A stretch of 64,000 nucleotides of DNA from Ancylostoma caninum (Eukaryota > Nematoda > Chromadorea > Rhabditida > Ancylostomatidae): the NCBI GenBank assembly GCA_037903475.1, contig JBAJFG010000477.1, forward strand, positions 171,497 through 235,496, in the 5' to 3' direction. The notes beneath the pieces are model-generated. The model was not told the origin of the DNA. It saw nothing but the letters and a program-made list of their open reading frames with translations, and searched no databases. A program made the translations under genes and the position numbers. Numbering within the stretch: the stretch's first letter is position 1; every line of letters starts with the position of its first letter. Below are positions 12,653 through 25,147 of the stretch, one piece after another.

Positions 12653-14917
12653 TTAGAATTTTCTGACAGTAACTTCTCCATTGAAGCGAGCGTAGAAATT
12701 CAACGATAGCTTTTGCATGAACGTATTCTTCACGATGTTCCATTTGTATCGAGTGTTTGCCACGTTACGTAGCGTCACCTTCACTGGCACAGTGTAGGTT
12801 TTGAAGACGAAATCAGCTGAAAAGAAACCAAAAATGCATGTTTGAGAGGTTCATGTATTACAAAGATATGCCGCCGTTTGAAGATCTGTAAAGCTGTGGT
12901 TCCGATGTTACAGAGATAAACATTTTAGCAGCATCAATGGGGGTACACGTAGCATTCGTAGCCGGATTTTACCACTATTTGCAATGAGAAAGCGGCATCA
13001 ATTCATAGGTTTACTGTAGTTTTAGTGGGCGGGGTTTACGTCTCACCTAGCTGTTTGCACTTCCTTAATTAGCATAGGAAAGGACTAAGCAATCCTGGTC
13101 AAGATTGATAGGTACTATTTTTGTGATGATTTTTAACTTCCGTGGACTGCATTAGCAAGCCGGGTGTAGTTCACGGATGGGAAATCTGCGTGGGCGTGGC
13201 GTACCCCCTTCACCACTACAGTATACCTGGGTATAACAGTGGAAAAGACGAGCGGACGTGGATTACTATATCACTGTTATTTTTGACTAGGAGGATATTT
13301 CAAAAGAATCTTCTCGGCTGCTTTATCATACAGCATACTATGCCCTTCAAACAGTGTTTTCAACACCTTACGTACCTGTGCCTCCCACGGATGTTTGTGC
13401 TACAGCTCCTGCTTCGACTTTACCGTACAGCGGCCCTACTCCCTTCAAATTCGTGGTAGGATTTTCAATCTGAAGGAAACAAAATTAATCAAAATTATCT
13501 AAATCCTTGGGTTAACGAGTGAATGAACTATGGAAAATCTACATATACGAGATAAGTCATAGGCATCAGGCGTCGTTCCAGAAAACGGTGACGCAGCTAT
13601 CACTATCACTGGCCAGTTATATTGGCTGACCAATCGCGGAACTCGTTTGCCCTCCTCTTTCCGGATACAACGCTCCACATCTGATGTGAGCGTCCCGAAA
13701 CTCAAAAGAGCTGGGCTCATATTTTCCTGTTTTACCTGCTGAACATTTCACTGGGGTGTAGAGCATTTTCACATATAAATATTCGCGAAAACTCGTCCAC
13801 AGCTATACTCCTCCCCCAAATTGGGGTATCGCTCGCCCCCAAATGTCGTTATTTCGTTAATGCATCACAAGGGCTCACCTGCACAGGTGCAAAATCGTTC
13901 GTCACTTCTACGTTATACGTAGGCATGTTCGCTGCTGTCAACGCATCCATCATCTGGAAAAGGGAGGATTTCATCGCTCAATTCATCCAGGATCTCCATG
14001 TCTAGGGTGTGGTTCTCGTTGTCTGTACTGTCCAACGCAACTCGTCAAAAATCTGTCATAACACTCGCTAAAATATATGAAAAAGAAGTTATTGAATTGC
14101 ATGGTCGTTTGTTGTCATTGGGTCAGAAGGTTCAGCTGTGGAGCACATTCAGAACTCATCCGATGATCAATGTCATATTCTTTAAAATGGATGATCGTTG
14201 TTGCCGTCAACAACTCATTTTAATTGTTATCGTGAAAAAAATGTGTGTTGGGCACTTGTACCAGTTGCCCTACAACGGACTTTGCTTAGAAAAGAACTAC
14301 AAAAGCTATCTACAAACTGCTGTATAGGTGCAACTTGTTCTCCTCTACAGAGTTTTTTTTTTAGGTTCTTATTTGAGTAAGTATAGTAGTAACAAAAATA
14401 TGACAGTCGTTTTCGAAACTGCACAAAATAGTAGTGCTGTACTCAATTTACAGGTTGTGGGCGTGGCTTAAGCCGCACTTACACACGTGTTTTTGGCCTC
14501 TATTCAAACGATATCTTTTCAACTATGAAGAACTTACCGCTGCTCGAATCTCAGTATTTGCTCGTTGTTTAGCAAGTATAGTATCGTTTGATTGCCCCAC
14601 AAAGTACCAAATTTGGTAATTGTCACTACTCTGAATGCAATTTCAACACTTTTATACATAGATTATTTCCAAACGAGTTGGCAAAATCTTACCTTCGCTG
14701 GGAAATATGTCCAAGCCACCGGTGGGCTAATATCCATGTCGAATACTGGATCTTCAAGCCACTCATAGTCGTCAGTTCCCATGCCTGAGAACACATGGAT
14801 AAAGTGGCTCAAAATATTGGAGTGCGATGGGAGATATCTAGCACACTTACCAGCCGAGCATCCTCGCGCTCCAGTGATGATGACTGCTCCGATGACAAAT
14901 GACAGTAACCTGGACAT
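12653..14917 (-). CDS. Secreted nematode-specific protein, 7 exons, 260 aa
   Basis: Exons (minus): 14917-14851, 14784-14693, 14630-14538, 13953-13879, 13726-13529, 13469-13376, 12816-12653. All junctions keep the frame (67+92+93+75+198+94+164 = 783 nt). The first exon encodes the signal peptide MSRLLSFVIGAVIITGARG followed by CSAGMGTDDYEW. Then come PPVAWTYFPAK, the helical segment AKQRANTEIRAAMMDAL, YNVEVTNDFAPVQ and a C-terminal beta-rich part (YTVPVKVTLRNVANTRY). The order of Cys-Gly start, PP..WTY motif, charged helix and repeated VxVT strands recalls unnamed secreted nematode proteins, but no Pfam family is assigned. The donor of exon 5 (atagtt) is weak, so that boundary could shift. A GATAAA variant signal lies about 40 bp after the stop. 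Confidence 0.7.
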
Positions 14918-14965
14918 TGCAGCGGTCAGCGCGAATTGAAGACGTCGCCGTCATGCGCGGCTCCG

Positions 14966-14972
14966 TTTTATA
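14966..14972 (-). promoter_or_regulatory. TATA box of the 12653-14917 gene
   Basis: TATAAAA on minus lies 49-55 bp upstream of the ATG at 14917. The GC-rich cggagccgcgcatgacgg follows downstream. Confidence 0.5.
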
Positions 14973-16676
14973 CAGCTTCTGACGCCGGTTGTAAACGTGC
15001 GCTTTTGCACCTCTTCACTGAGGGTCGTATACGTAACAAATTACGACTATTTGCACAATTTCTGCAAAAGCACGCTATTTATGGCGGCAATGGTTCAAAA
15101 AGGAAACCATTTCTGTAGTACAGTGAACCATTTCCATTTCTGTCTCTTTTTCAAGAAATGGCGGGAGAACAAGGGAGGGTTGGGTATGTGATTTGCACGA
15201 TCAACTGGAGTATACGGTAGCAAGAATATTGTGTGTTGTGTTTTTACAAAATTACCTTGTCAGACAATCAAAAATATATGGAACGCGATAGGGCTTCAGA
15301 AATTAATCACAACCTATTTAGAACACAAAGCTATGCATACCTTCTATTTATTTATTTTATTTTATTTGTTTATTTATTTACTTAGTTATCTACTTACTTG
15401 TTCCAGTTACGCTGAAAGAACAAGAAGTAGGTGGAAATTCGATCCTACTAAATGGAGAACGAGCAGGAAATCTTATTACGGAGCAATTTATACTCAGCCA
15501 GGCACGCGTGCGTCAGGCGTGCGACCATATGACGCACGACAGACGATGCCTAGGCGCCGCGGAGACGCTCGTATTTGCAGCATTGCCTGTATTATTGGAA
15601 CCGCTCCACGAATGAGTGCGTACGTCTAACGCACGCATCCACCTAGTACAAAGTGTCACTGAGAACGAGAGATTTTCAGTGATCATAAGTACCGCTGAAG
15701 CTTTGCTCTTCAATCGTGTAGTAATTCAGAGGGATTTTACGACCTCTATGGCCTGTCCACCCTGAAGAGCCTGAAAAAAGGCGGAGCAAGGCTTTATCGT
15801 TGGAAGCTTACTTCTCAATTAACTATTCTCATATAGTCCATTCAACAGACAGTGAATACTCGTTGAGTGATTATAGGCTGCGAGCGGTCGTTTTCAATCA
15901 ATATTAGGCATGTTTGATAGTGTACAACCTATAGTTTTCCTAACTTCATTATTTCTTTCGGTTCTACTGGTAAATTTTACCTATTTGTTCTGGAGTGTCC
16001 CTTGAATGTACGCACCTTGTGTGGGTAAATGAATTTTCTTATATAAGTAGAAAGGAAAATGCGTCACTACCGTAAATGACATAGATTCGTCCAATCTAGA
16101 GTTAGCTAAAGAATTTTTGCAAATAATCACACGGAAAATGAAACTAAAAAAGTGGGTCATCCACAAAAAAACTTCACGTCTCCCCAGAAAAGACGACCTA
16201 TAATTTCTACTCGTTTAAGAAAAAAGACCTCTAATTACTGACAATCAATTAATTCAACTGATTTCAACATCCTCAGGAAATTGCGAACCGAACTTCTGAT
16301 TCGCTATGCGTTGGTAGAACGTTTCCCTTTATTTTTTTCTTCATTTCAAAATTCTCCTGCATTGGAGAAAACCACGGTGGATGAAGCGAATGTTTACAAT
16401 ACAGCGAGTGTTTTTTCTTTTTTATTTGCTTTTTTATTTGCAACTAAACTTCCACTGCTCCCTACCCCCTTGCCCAACCTTCTGTAAGCTAATGAAGGTG
16501 TGACAACCAGCAGGACCCAAAGTTAGTGGAACTCATATAACTCTGGATTTCCATTCGTATTTTTCTTCCCATAGGGACCTTTCTCCTTCTTATTAATTCC
16601 TTCTATTTCTGTGCATATTCGTGAGATTCGGAGAACAATCAATTGACACCAGAACGCCATCGCCCGTTTATTCCAT
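14973..16676. other. Intergenic with dispersed repeat and TTTA microsatellite
   Basis: An imperfect (TTTA)n tract lies at about 15344-15392. At 15480-15640 is a copy of the gtgcgtcag/gacgcacg repeat seen at 1-1000. The remainder shows no splice-supported coding segment. Confidence 0.5.
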
Positions 16677-16682
16677 CAACAT
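16677..16682 (-). terminator. Polyadenylation signal (AATAAA on minus)
   Basis: TTTATT on + lies about 146 bp downstream of the TGA stop of the 16828-19383 gene. Confidence 0.5.
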
Positions 16683-16827
16683 GAACAATGCTGAGGTGGA
16701 GAAGGTCTTATGAGAAAAATTTTCGGCAAAAAGTCGAAAGGCGGAACGGCGATTGCAACCTAAAACAAAATCGGCATGAGTTCACAGCGAAACTGTCGTG
16801 ACATGCTGAGAAAACCTACATTTTTGT

Positions 16828-17534
16828 TCAGCGTATGAGGAAATCATCACGGTCCAAAATAGGAGGGATCTCTAATTTGTCATCTCCTCCGTCTGACAAT
16901 GGATCCTTTTTGGGATCAAATGTTAGCTTCTGGAGCTTCGTATTGCCTGGCGGGCGACCGTCATTGTCACGGCCAATGATCCCGTCCGTTACGTACTCGT
17001 TTTTCATCGAAGGGTCTTTTGTGCGGTGGTCGTTCGGCTTCGGACGAGTTTCCTCTGATGCCATATTTCTTTTTCCGGGCTCTTTTACCTCATTGAGGAT
17101 CGGCAGCTGTGATTTCCCCAATTCTTCGCTGGATTCCTTCATTTCCACGTCTGATTTCAGGAAAGACGCACCTTCTTTTGGGAGTTTCTCTGATGGATCG
17201 TCGAACGGTTGCTGAGTAGAGGCTGATTTCCGTGGCACTCTCGGGACAGCTGCGTTCTTAGTTTCTGGCTGCTGAGAAGGTGGGAGGGCCGTGTTGTCTG
17301 CTGCCTTCGCTAGTCGTGCCCTTGACTGGTCTTTGCTATCATCGTCTTCAGCTTGCTTCAGGCCTAAGGTGACCTTGTCATCGTCATTGTCATCTAGTGA
17401 CTTCATTCGTCTTACGTGCTGCGCTGGAGCTGCGGATCTCGCAACAGCTTCGTTCGAAGCCTCTGAATTATTGAAGTATTTTCGAATATTCTGACTCTTC
17501 TTCACTTATGAGGACACAGACACACACACATACG

Positions 17535-17579
<45 letters not shown>

Positions 17580-19383
17580 TTGTATTACAAACGTATGTGA
17601 TGCGCTGAGCACAAAGATGTACTTTAAAGGCAGCAGGAGCTGAAATTCTCGACTCTGAGCTGAGCTGCGGGTGGTGAAGTACAGACTCGGCACATCATAA
17701 ATGTGAAACGAACACAGACAATGATGGCTTACCTGCAGAGAAAATGGAACATTCGTCGCGAACACGGCTGGCCGTGTCCATGCGCGGACGAGTTTTCCCC
17801 GGCGCGAAAGCCATTGCGGCGCGTGGTTTTGGCCGAGTCCCGCCATGAAACCCTGTGAATTGAATGCATTTCGTTTTCCCTTTGCGCCAAACCACGCACC
17901 GCAATGGCTTTTGCACCGGGGAAAACTCGTCCGCGCGCGAACACGGCCAGGCGTGTTCGCGACGAATGTTCCAGTTTCTCTGCAGGTAAGCCATCATTCT
18001 CTGTGTTTGTTTCACATTTATGATGTGCTGAGTCTGTACTTCATCACCCACACCTCAGCTCGGAGTCGAGGATTTCAGCTCCTGCTGCCTTTAAGGCAGC
18101 ACCCACGGAAACTTTCTCCACTCAGATTTTCACACTTCCTACTACTTTAGAGCAAGGCGGTTGGTGCCGTTACAATTACAACAACAGAAACCCACTGCGT
18201 TCAGCGCAGTAACTGGTACATCTTTGTGCTGGCGCCAAATTCGAACGAGTTTTCCGTCGATTGTTTGTTGCGCGAATTGCAATAGAGACAGCTGTTTTGC
18301 TGCAATCTTGGAGAGATTCAGTCGTTTCTTCAATGTTTATGAGTTCTTTTGGTGTTTTTTTTTGTGCTTTTTACTATTTTTATTGGCAGGAATTCATTCT
18401 CATTTGCACTTTACAGATTTTGAAGTTCTTAGCAACAGTTCGTACTCATTTTCCTTTTGATTTCTTAGTGAAGTCTTTGCGAAGTGCCACACAATTTCTA
18501 GTGTTTACTTATCTTGATGAGGTATGAGAAGGCTGCAGTTTAGAAGAAAAAGCTGATCACGCGAATATCCAAGCGGTGAAAAAAAAGACATTATCGATCT
18601 TTTGATATCGTTCCCCATCCCCTGGCTCATGCAACTCGATCACACCTGCTGCATCTAACCTAGCCATAAGCTTCTAGAACTTGTATTTCTGGTGCTATCG
18701 GGAAGCTTCGACTTTATGCAAGTGTTCAGCACCTTCGATACCTTCGTAATAGGCTGAGGTTTTTAAGTCGAAAATTTCCGTGGATGCTGCCTTCAAGTTT
18801 CACGAAGACGTCGAAAACTCCATAAGTTACGGTTTTTTTTGGACGATAATTTCAAAATTCTCGGCCAGTGGATGAGAGGATTTATTCCGCAGCAACAGCT
18901 TGCTGAGGGTGCGGCATGATTTTCCAACACGGGAATGCTTGTTTATTTGATGATAGCTACTGCTGAGAAGCTCATTCTAATGAGCAAGCTTAACTTCTCA
19001 GGTTCGCTTTTTCCACATTCCTAGCGAGGAAACTCGTCCGCTCCGATGTCACGTTTGGCCTTCAAAATAGGAGTTTTTGACCGTTTCTTCAAACAACAAG
19101 TACATTATTGGAATCAGCGCGTCGAGTAGGACCAGATTCTGTTGATATCTCGATACCCATCATGAGGTGAGACACTGCTTTTAATCGCAAGATCTTGTAA
19201 AACCGAAATCTTCGCACTTACCACTTCGCTTGTTGATCGGGTCCTTGACATCTTCCTTTCCCTGCTGAAACGACGTAAATCCATTTTGTCTACTTCTTGT
19301 ACGCAGTTTGTTTGAACTACCTCTGCCAACGATCGGGCGTGGCTCGCCAAAACCAGGGCGCTCAGCAGGATTGCGACATGCAT
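16828..19383 (-). CDS. Secreted, highly charged disordered protein, 2 exons, about 274 aa
   Basis: Exon 1 (19383-19222) encodes 54 residues starting MHVAILLSALVLASHARS, a signal peptide, and ends in phase 0 at a perfect gtaagt donor. Exon 2 (about 17490-16828) opens in phase 0 after gagtcag and carries 220 residues that are hydrophilic throughout: acidic clusters (DDNDDDK, EDDDSKDQ), many Lys/Pro/Ser, and no hydrophobic core, so intrinsic disorder is expected. No domain is recognised. The exact acceptor is uncertain because neighbouring agAG options keep the same phase. The 1.7-kb intron contains a (CA)n tract and a large foldback. Like the two genes to its left it is on minus, secreted and preceded by a TATA-like box. 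Confidence 0.65.
17518..17578. repeat. (CA)n microsatellite
   Basis: An almost pure CA tract lies just upstream (minus sense) of the second exon of the secreted disordered protein. The Cys/Val-rich frame at 17502-17846 is its artefact. Confidence 0.9.
17625..18095. repeat. Large foldback, about 220-bp arms, in intron
   Basis: The left arm (aaaggcagcaggagctgaaa ... cttacctgcagagaaa) matches the reverse complement of the right arm (tttctctgcaggtaag ... tcagctcctgctgcctttaa). The centre is at about 17860. Single diverged copies of the arm occur at about 53520-53690 and 59230-59405, all keeping a ggtaa(g/c) splice-donor-like core. Confidence 0.75.
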
Positions 19384-19418
19384 AGTGAAGTGTAATGAAA
19401 CCTCACCGCTCAGCTCTT

Positions 19419-19424
19419 CTTATA
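19419..19424 (-). promoter_or_regulatory. TATA-like box of the 16828-19383 gene
   Basis: TATAAG on minus lies 36-41 bp upstream of the ATG at 19383. Confidence 0.4.
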
Positions 19425-20080
19425 GGCTGATGTTTACAGAAAGCGGATAAGACAAGCAGAAAACATGTGAGAAGTCTACTTCCTGGTAGTGATTATTGGT
19501 AGAAGAATCATATGCTGTGACGCGGTCGTTTCCACTTGAAATCGAGTATGCTTGATGGTGCACCACGGCTCTGTTCACCCTCAATCTGTGATTGTATCTT
19601 TTGTTATCCGACCGGATCGGACTCCGATGCACTATAAATGCAGCTAATGGCCTATTCTGAAAGTTGTTGTCGACGCATCTGGAGAAGTTCGTTTGGCACT
19701 TTTGGAGAAGGGCTTGCCAGCTATCCAGGCGAATAAAGTTCGTCAAGTGTACTGCTGCACAAGAAATCCCGGCAAATGTATCGCCAAGCAAACCTATCCG
19801 AATGCATTGCCATGCGAGACTCGCCATTGTCGCCAAAAAAAGAACGTGAATTTGTAGAAATTTAAATATGACGTATATATGAGATAGAATTACTAGCGCC
19901 CCTTCGGGACGCTAGAAAGTGGGGTGGGGCAGCCACTTGGGACATGTGCGAACGCTTCACACTTGCCAAATCTCTAGAAAATTTATAAAGAAGCAGAACC
20001 AATCTTCCAGTGGGCCCAAACATGAAGTCCTTCTTATGAGTTGAGTATGAGCATAAAAAGTTCGTTCTCCATCGTATGGC
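19425..20080. other. Intergenic with hairpin repeat and satellite flank
   Basis: At about 19600-19640 is gttatccgaccggatcgg followed by actccgatgcactata, a motif that recurs as a hairpin at 56285-56390. From about 19890 (gcgccccttcgggacgctag) the composite flank of the 60-bp array begins. Confidence 0.45.
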
Positions 20081-21765
20081 GTATTCGTGCGTATTCCTCA
20101 CTACCCGGCTAACGCAGACGCGTTCTCCATCGACGGAACTGTATCCTGCCGTTCCTCACACTATTGGACGAGGCGAAATCGTATCCGAGTGTTTTCCAGA
20201 CTACTGGGCCGCAGCGGGCTTTTCTCCATCGGTGGACCCGTATTCTGGCGCTATTTTCATTGTTAGGCCTGAACCATATCCTGGTATTCTCCACTTTACT
20301 GGGTCACAGCGGACCAATCCTATATTGGCGAACCCGTATTCTGGTGTTATCCATACTACTGGGCCACGGCGAGCCCTTCCTCCATCAGAGCGCCCGCATT
20401 CTGGCGCCTTCCTCGCAGTTAGGGCAAGCCGGATCCGTTCTCCAAGCGCGGGTTCGCATCCTGGCATTCTTAACACTATCGGACTAAAGTGAACCCGTAT
20501 CCTGACGTTCTCCACACCATTATGCTACGACGGGTCTTCCTCCATCGGTGGACCCATATCCTGGCATCCCCCCACACCACTGGGCCACAGTGGGCCCTTT
20601 CTCCATTGGTGGACCTGTATCTCGGTGTCCCCCGCACCACTGGGCCACGGCGGGCCCTTTCTCCATCGGTGGACCTGTATCCTGGCATTCCCCACACCAC
20701 TGGGCCACAGTGGGCCCTTTCTTCATTGATGGACCTGTATCTCGGTGTCCCCCGCACCACTAGGCCACGGCGGGCCCCTTCTCCATTGGTGGACCCGTAT
20801 CTCGGCGTCCGCCGCACCATTTGGCCACGGTGGGCTTTTTCTCCATCGGTGGACCCATATCCTGGCGTTCCCCACAGCACTGGGCCACGGCGGGCTCTTT
20901 CTCCATCGGTGGACCTGTATCTCGGTGTCCCCAGCACCACTGGGCCACGGCGGGCCTTTTTTTCATAGGTGGACCCGTATCCTAGCGTCCCCCACACCAC
21001 TGGGCCACAGTGGACCCTTTCTCCATCGGTGGACCCGTATCCTGGCGTCCCCCACACCACTGGACCACAGTGGACCCTTTCTCCATCGGTGGACCCGTAT
21101 CGTGGCGTCCCCCACAGCACTGGGCAACAGTGGGCCCTTTCTTCATGGGTGGACCCGTATCCTGGCGTTCCCCACAGCATTGGGCAACAGTGGGCCCTTT
21201 CTTCATCGGTGGACCCGTATCGTGGCGTCCCCCACAGCACTGGGCAACAGTGGGCCCTTTCTTCATCGGTGGACCCGTATCCTGGCGTTCCCCGCGCCAC
21301 TGGGCCACAGAGGGCCCTTTCTTCATCGGTGGACCTGTATCTCGGTGTCCCCCGCACCACTAGGCCACGGCGGGCCCCTTCTCCATTGGTGGACCCGTAT
21401 CTCGGCGTCCGCCGCACCATTTGGCCACGGTGGGCTTTTTCTCCATCGGTGGACCCGTATCTTGTCATCCCCCACACCACTGGGCCACAGTGGACCCTTT
21501 CTCCATCGGTGGACCCGTATCGTAGCGTCCCCCACAGCACTGGGCCACGGAGGGCCCTTTCTCCATTGGTGGACCCGTATCGTGGCGTCCCCCACAGCAC
21601 TGGGCCACAGTGGACCCTTTCTCCATCGGTGGACCCGTATCGTAGCGTCCCCACAGCACTGGGCCACGGAGGGCCCTTTCTCCATTGGTGGACCCGTATC
21701 TCGGCGTCCGCCGCACCACTGAGCCACGGCGGGTCCTTTCTCCATCGGTGGACCCGCATCCGTAT
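20081..21765. repeat. 60-bp satellite array with higher-order structure
   Basis: About 21 well-conserved units of 60 bp occupy 20505-21755, with diverged units from 20081. The consensus includes ctccatcggtggacccgtat and ccacaccactgggccacag. The period is a multiple of three and units lack stops, so long frames are open on both strands (up to 427 codons on minus, 325 on +). These repeat 20-residue blocks and are not considered genes. The block at 20730-20850 reappears nearly unchanged at 21330-21450, exactly 600 bp (ten units) later. Confidence 0.9.
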
Positions 21766-22340
21766 ATAGTTGATTGGATATACAATATCATGCCTTCCTA
21801 TTTAGAGGCTTTTACTCTTTGTTAGTGCAGAAGCTTTCTCGAAACGAACGAATGTTGTAACGAACGAATGTTGTGACTACACAATCGCCGCGAGAATTCA
21901 ACAGGGGCTGACCGCGTAGGTGCAGCCTCCCCGAAGCTTTCGAGACGCGGCAGCCCTCATAGCACGCGTCCATTTCTTCCTGCGAGTGCTCAAAGCGTCG
22001 CAACAGTGGAAGGCTGGTTTTCCTGCTGCGTACATTGTGCAGCCTGAAAGCTCGTAAACACTCCCTCACTCCTATGCGGTGAGACCGCCAGCGAAGGTGA
22101 TGAAATCACCATCCCGTGCATGCGGGAGAGCCAGCAGTGACGAAATTGCGGGTCTCGAAGCGAACGTGTCTGCGTCCATGGAAATCGGCCATTTCGCCAC
22201 ACAGTCTGCGCCTCAAGATTGCGGTGTCTATGAGTGCCGCCCCGTATCTCTAACGGCTCTACCCCCTTTACGGCGCTTTGTTTAATAGATACTAAGTTTT
22301 GGAGTCAGCTGCCTTACCGCATGCTTCACTCATGTCGACA
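21766..22340. other. Unassigned spacer between satellite and LINE
   Basis: Short frames on both strands (minus 21812-22069, + 22079-22285) have no recognisable domain and no splice support. No tandem repeat was seen. Confidence 0.35.
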
Positions 22341-25147
22341 CCATTCATTTCATTTATTGCACGTGCAAGGCACATGAATTGTGGACAAAACAAAAAAAAG
22401 AAGAAACGGACACAACCAACGCACCGGAGAAAAAAAAGAGCAAAAATTTAGAAAAAAAAATTAAGAGCATGGGTAAACAGATATGACACCCATAACCTGG
22501 AGGTGGTGATATTTAGAAATTAACGTGAGTGGACATATTACCAATAGATGGTGTTAACTTAAGTAATTTGGTATACTCAAGTCCTGCTCTATAGGTAAAG
22601 AAATGTCTTTTATGAGATGATTTGGCTTTAGCCAAGAAAAGCTTGCTTTTGCTACCCCTTGTTACAGAAGGCACTAGAGTGAAAAATTTATTACTGTTGA
22701 GACCGAGTTTACCCGTGATTACTTTCCTAACCGTGGTGAGATCTATTTTGCGCCGTCTTTCAAGAAGAGAATCCAGGTTGAGCATTTTATTCCTGATAAT
22801 ACCTCTAGGAATGGCATTGTAATTAAAGCCAAGTGCACGCACAAACACTTTCCTCGTGAAGTTATTTTGAACGCTCTCAAGTTTCAATATGTCTTTCCTT
22901 TTATGGGGAGAGAAAACCACCGTGCCATATTCAAGTAAAGGTCTAACGTAAGTTTTATAAGCTTTAATCAACACAATGGGATCCTTCGTGAGCAGCGCCG
23001 TAAACAGCTGATTAAGTCGACGTTCAGCTTTATTGGCTAACTCAGTACAATGCGAGGAGAAACATAAATCCTTATTAATCAAAAAACCCAGATCACGAAC
23101 TTCATTTGTTGTCCTGAGTAAGAAGTGATCAATAAAATAGCTCTTTTTCTGGTTGCCTTTTCCTAAATGAAGCACGGAGGATTTATGTGCCGATAGTGGC
23201 AGAAACCATGACTTCGACCAATTATAAACGACATCAATAGCTTGTTGGAGGCGATCATCACTAGCATTAGCGTCGAAGATGCTATAGATCTTCATGTCAT
23301 CTGCAAAAACTTTACAAGAAACTCCCGCATCAGAAACTACGCGAGGTAACTCGTATGTGTATACGTTGAATAGTATCGGAGACAAAACGCAACCCTGGGG
23401 AACCCCACTGGGTGCTTCTTTTACATTTGAAAATACCGCGTTTAGGCGAACTTGAAATGTACGATTGGACAGATAATTCCCAATCCAGCGCAATATCCTT
23501 GGATGAATACCCACGTGTTCTAACTTTAGTAACAACAAATTATGTGGAACCCTATCAAAGGCTTTAGCAAAATCAAAATAAACTACATCAATGTTTTTCA
23601 TCTCATCCAGTGCTGAAGTCCAGTCATTCAGAGTGTCAAGCATTTGTGTTACCGTTGAACGATTTTTTCGAAAACCGTGCTGGTCGGGGGAGAACACCTC
23701 GTTATTATCTAAATGTTCAACAATAGTTTTCTTTAGTATCTTTTCAAAAATTCTGCATAACATAGACGTGATACTAATTGGCCTATAATTGGAAGGATTA
23801 CTGTAAGGTGGTTTCTTTCTAAGAGGTGTAACATAGGAATGCTTCCACTTTACTGGGACCTCAGCTCGGAATAAACTTAGGTTGAAAATGTACTCCAACG
23901 GCTGAGCGATGGCAGAAGCAACTTTCTTGATGAACACGAAGGGTATTCCATCAGGAGTCAAAGAGAAATTACTAGGTTGCTTTTGGATCATCTCGAAAAT
24001 TTCATAGTTTTTAAACCAAAGAGAGTCATGCATTTGTCTATAGGTGCCGTATAGAACTCCTGATAAAGGTGTTCCATCTTTCGTGTAAACTTGTTCAAAA
24101 GTTTCGGCAAGCAACTCAGCTTTATCCTCGAGTGTCACTACATTAGATCCATCTATTTTAGAAAGAGTAGGAACGCTACTACTACATTTGAGTTTTGTCT
24201 TTATTAACTTGAACAAGGAGGTTTTGTTATTGGATTCAATAACTTTTCTTTCTACCATGCGATCAAATCTGTACAACATTGAATCGAACCTTCTTGACAC
24301 CACCCTATAATTAGACCACTCAGAAGGACTTTGGCTAAGTGTGGCTCTTTCAAAGGCTCTAGTCTTTGAAAGGAAGGCAGTATGAAGATAGGATGGAAAG
24401 CCCCGTTTGTGGCCTCCGACATGAGTAAAAGGAACGAATTGTTCAATGCAGTGACTCAGAATGAAGATGAACATCTCATACATATCATTCACATTAGAAA
24501 CTGTGTTAAAGGAGCCGAGCCAGTCAATTCCGTTGAGGTACGCATTGATGAGATTATAATCTGCGTTATTGAAATCGCGCTTCAGAAAGAATTTACTGGG
24601 TGGAACTGATATTTTGAGTCTGAATTCGATAGTAGAATGATCACTATTTCCAACTGGTGAAACAACTCGAACATCATCCACGAGTTGTGTTTGATTGCAA
24701 GAAAGGAGATCTAAAATGTGGTTGCCTCTAGTGGAATATTTGACAAGTTGGTCAAAGTCATGGTTGGCTAAAAATTCGGAAAATCGTTTACTGAGTGAGG
24801 AGGATGGGGTAGCACCTTCCTTCCATTGAGCGTCAGGGAAATTGAAATCTCCCACAAGAATGCACGGGAAATCTGAGGAGGCGAGATCACTTATACATTT
24901 GATTAACTGTTCAGTTCTACCAGAATTGCACGCGGGGGCCCTATATGCAAGTATGATTCGTACATTCCCTTGGAGTGTGTGTAAGTCACAAGAGATAATT
25001 TCATATCCGTCACAGACTGTTTCTTGGAAAACTAAACTAGGCAAAAGAGTCCTTTTTACAAGCATAGCAACACCACCCCCTCTTCTTTTGGGACGATCAC
25101 ATCTAAAGCTTTCGTAGGAGGAGCAAATCTCCCCTAGTAGGTCACTC
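22340..25147 (-). mobile_element. CR1-like non-LTR retrotransposon, 5'-truncated, intact RT
   Basis: A single minus-strand frame (25149 to 22513, 878 codons) encodes a partial APE-type endonuclease and a complete reverse transcriptase. Endonuclease hallmarks are GDFN (residues about 100-103) and GNSDHSTIEF (about 168). The N-terminal segment that normally carries the catalytic Glu (ETWL-type) is absent. RT hallmarks are YRPISITSM (about 455), FDFAKAFDRVPH (about 525), SGVPQGCVLSPILFN (about 582) and FADD (615-618). The frame has no internal stops, suggesting a recent insertion. The 3' end, near 22340, is A-rich with an aaatgaaatgaatgg-like tail. The 5' edge abuts the RTE element at 25148, and no continuation of the endonuclease was found beyond that element. 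Confidence 0.85.

Noticed and set aside
15231..15629. 132-codon + ORF
   Set aside because: It crosses a TTTA microsatellite and a dispersed repeat, and shows no domain.
17502..17846. Cys/Val-rich protein on minus
   Set aside because: It is produced by translation of the (CA)n microsatellite and the adjoining foldback.
20476..21759. 427-codon minus-strand frame (and 325- and 266-codon + frames) as repeat-protein genes
   Set aside because: The 60-bp period is divisible by three and lacks stops, so long frames are open on both strands at once. There is no promoter, splice or codon-bias evidence for any one of them.
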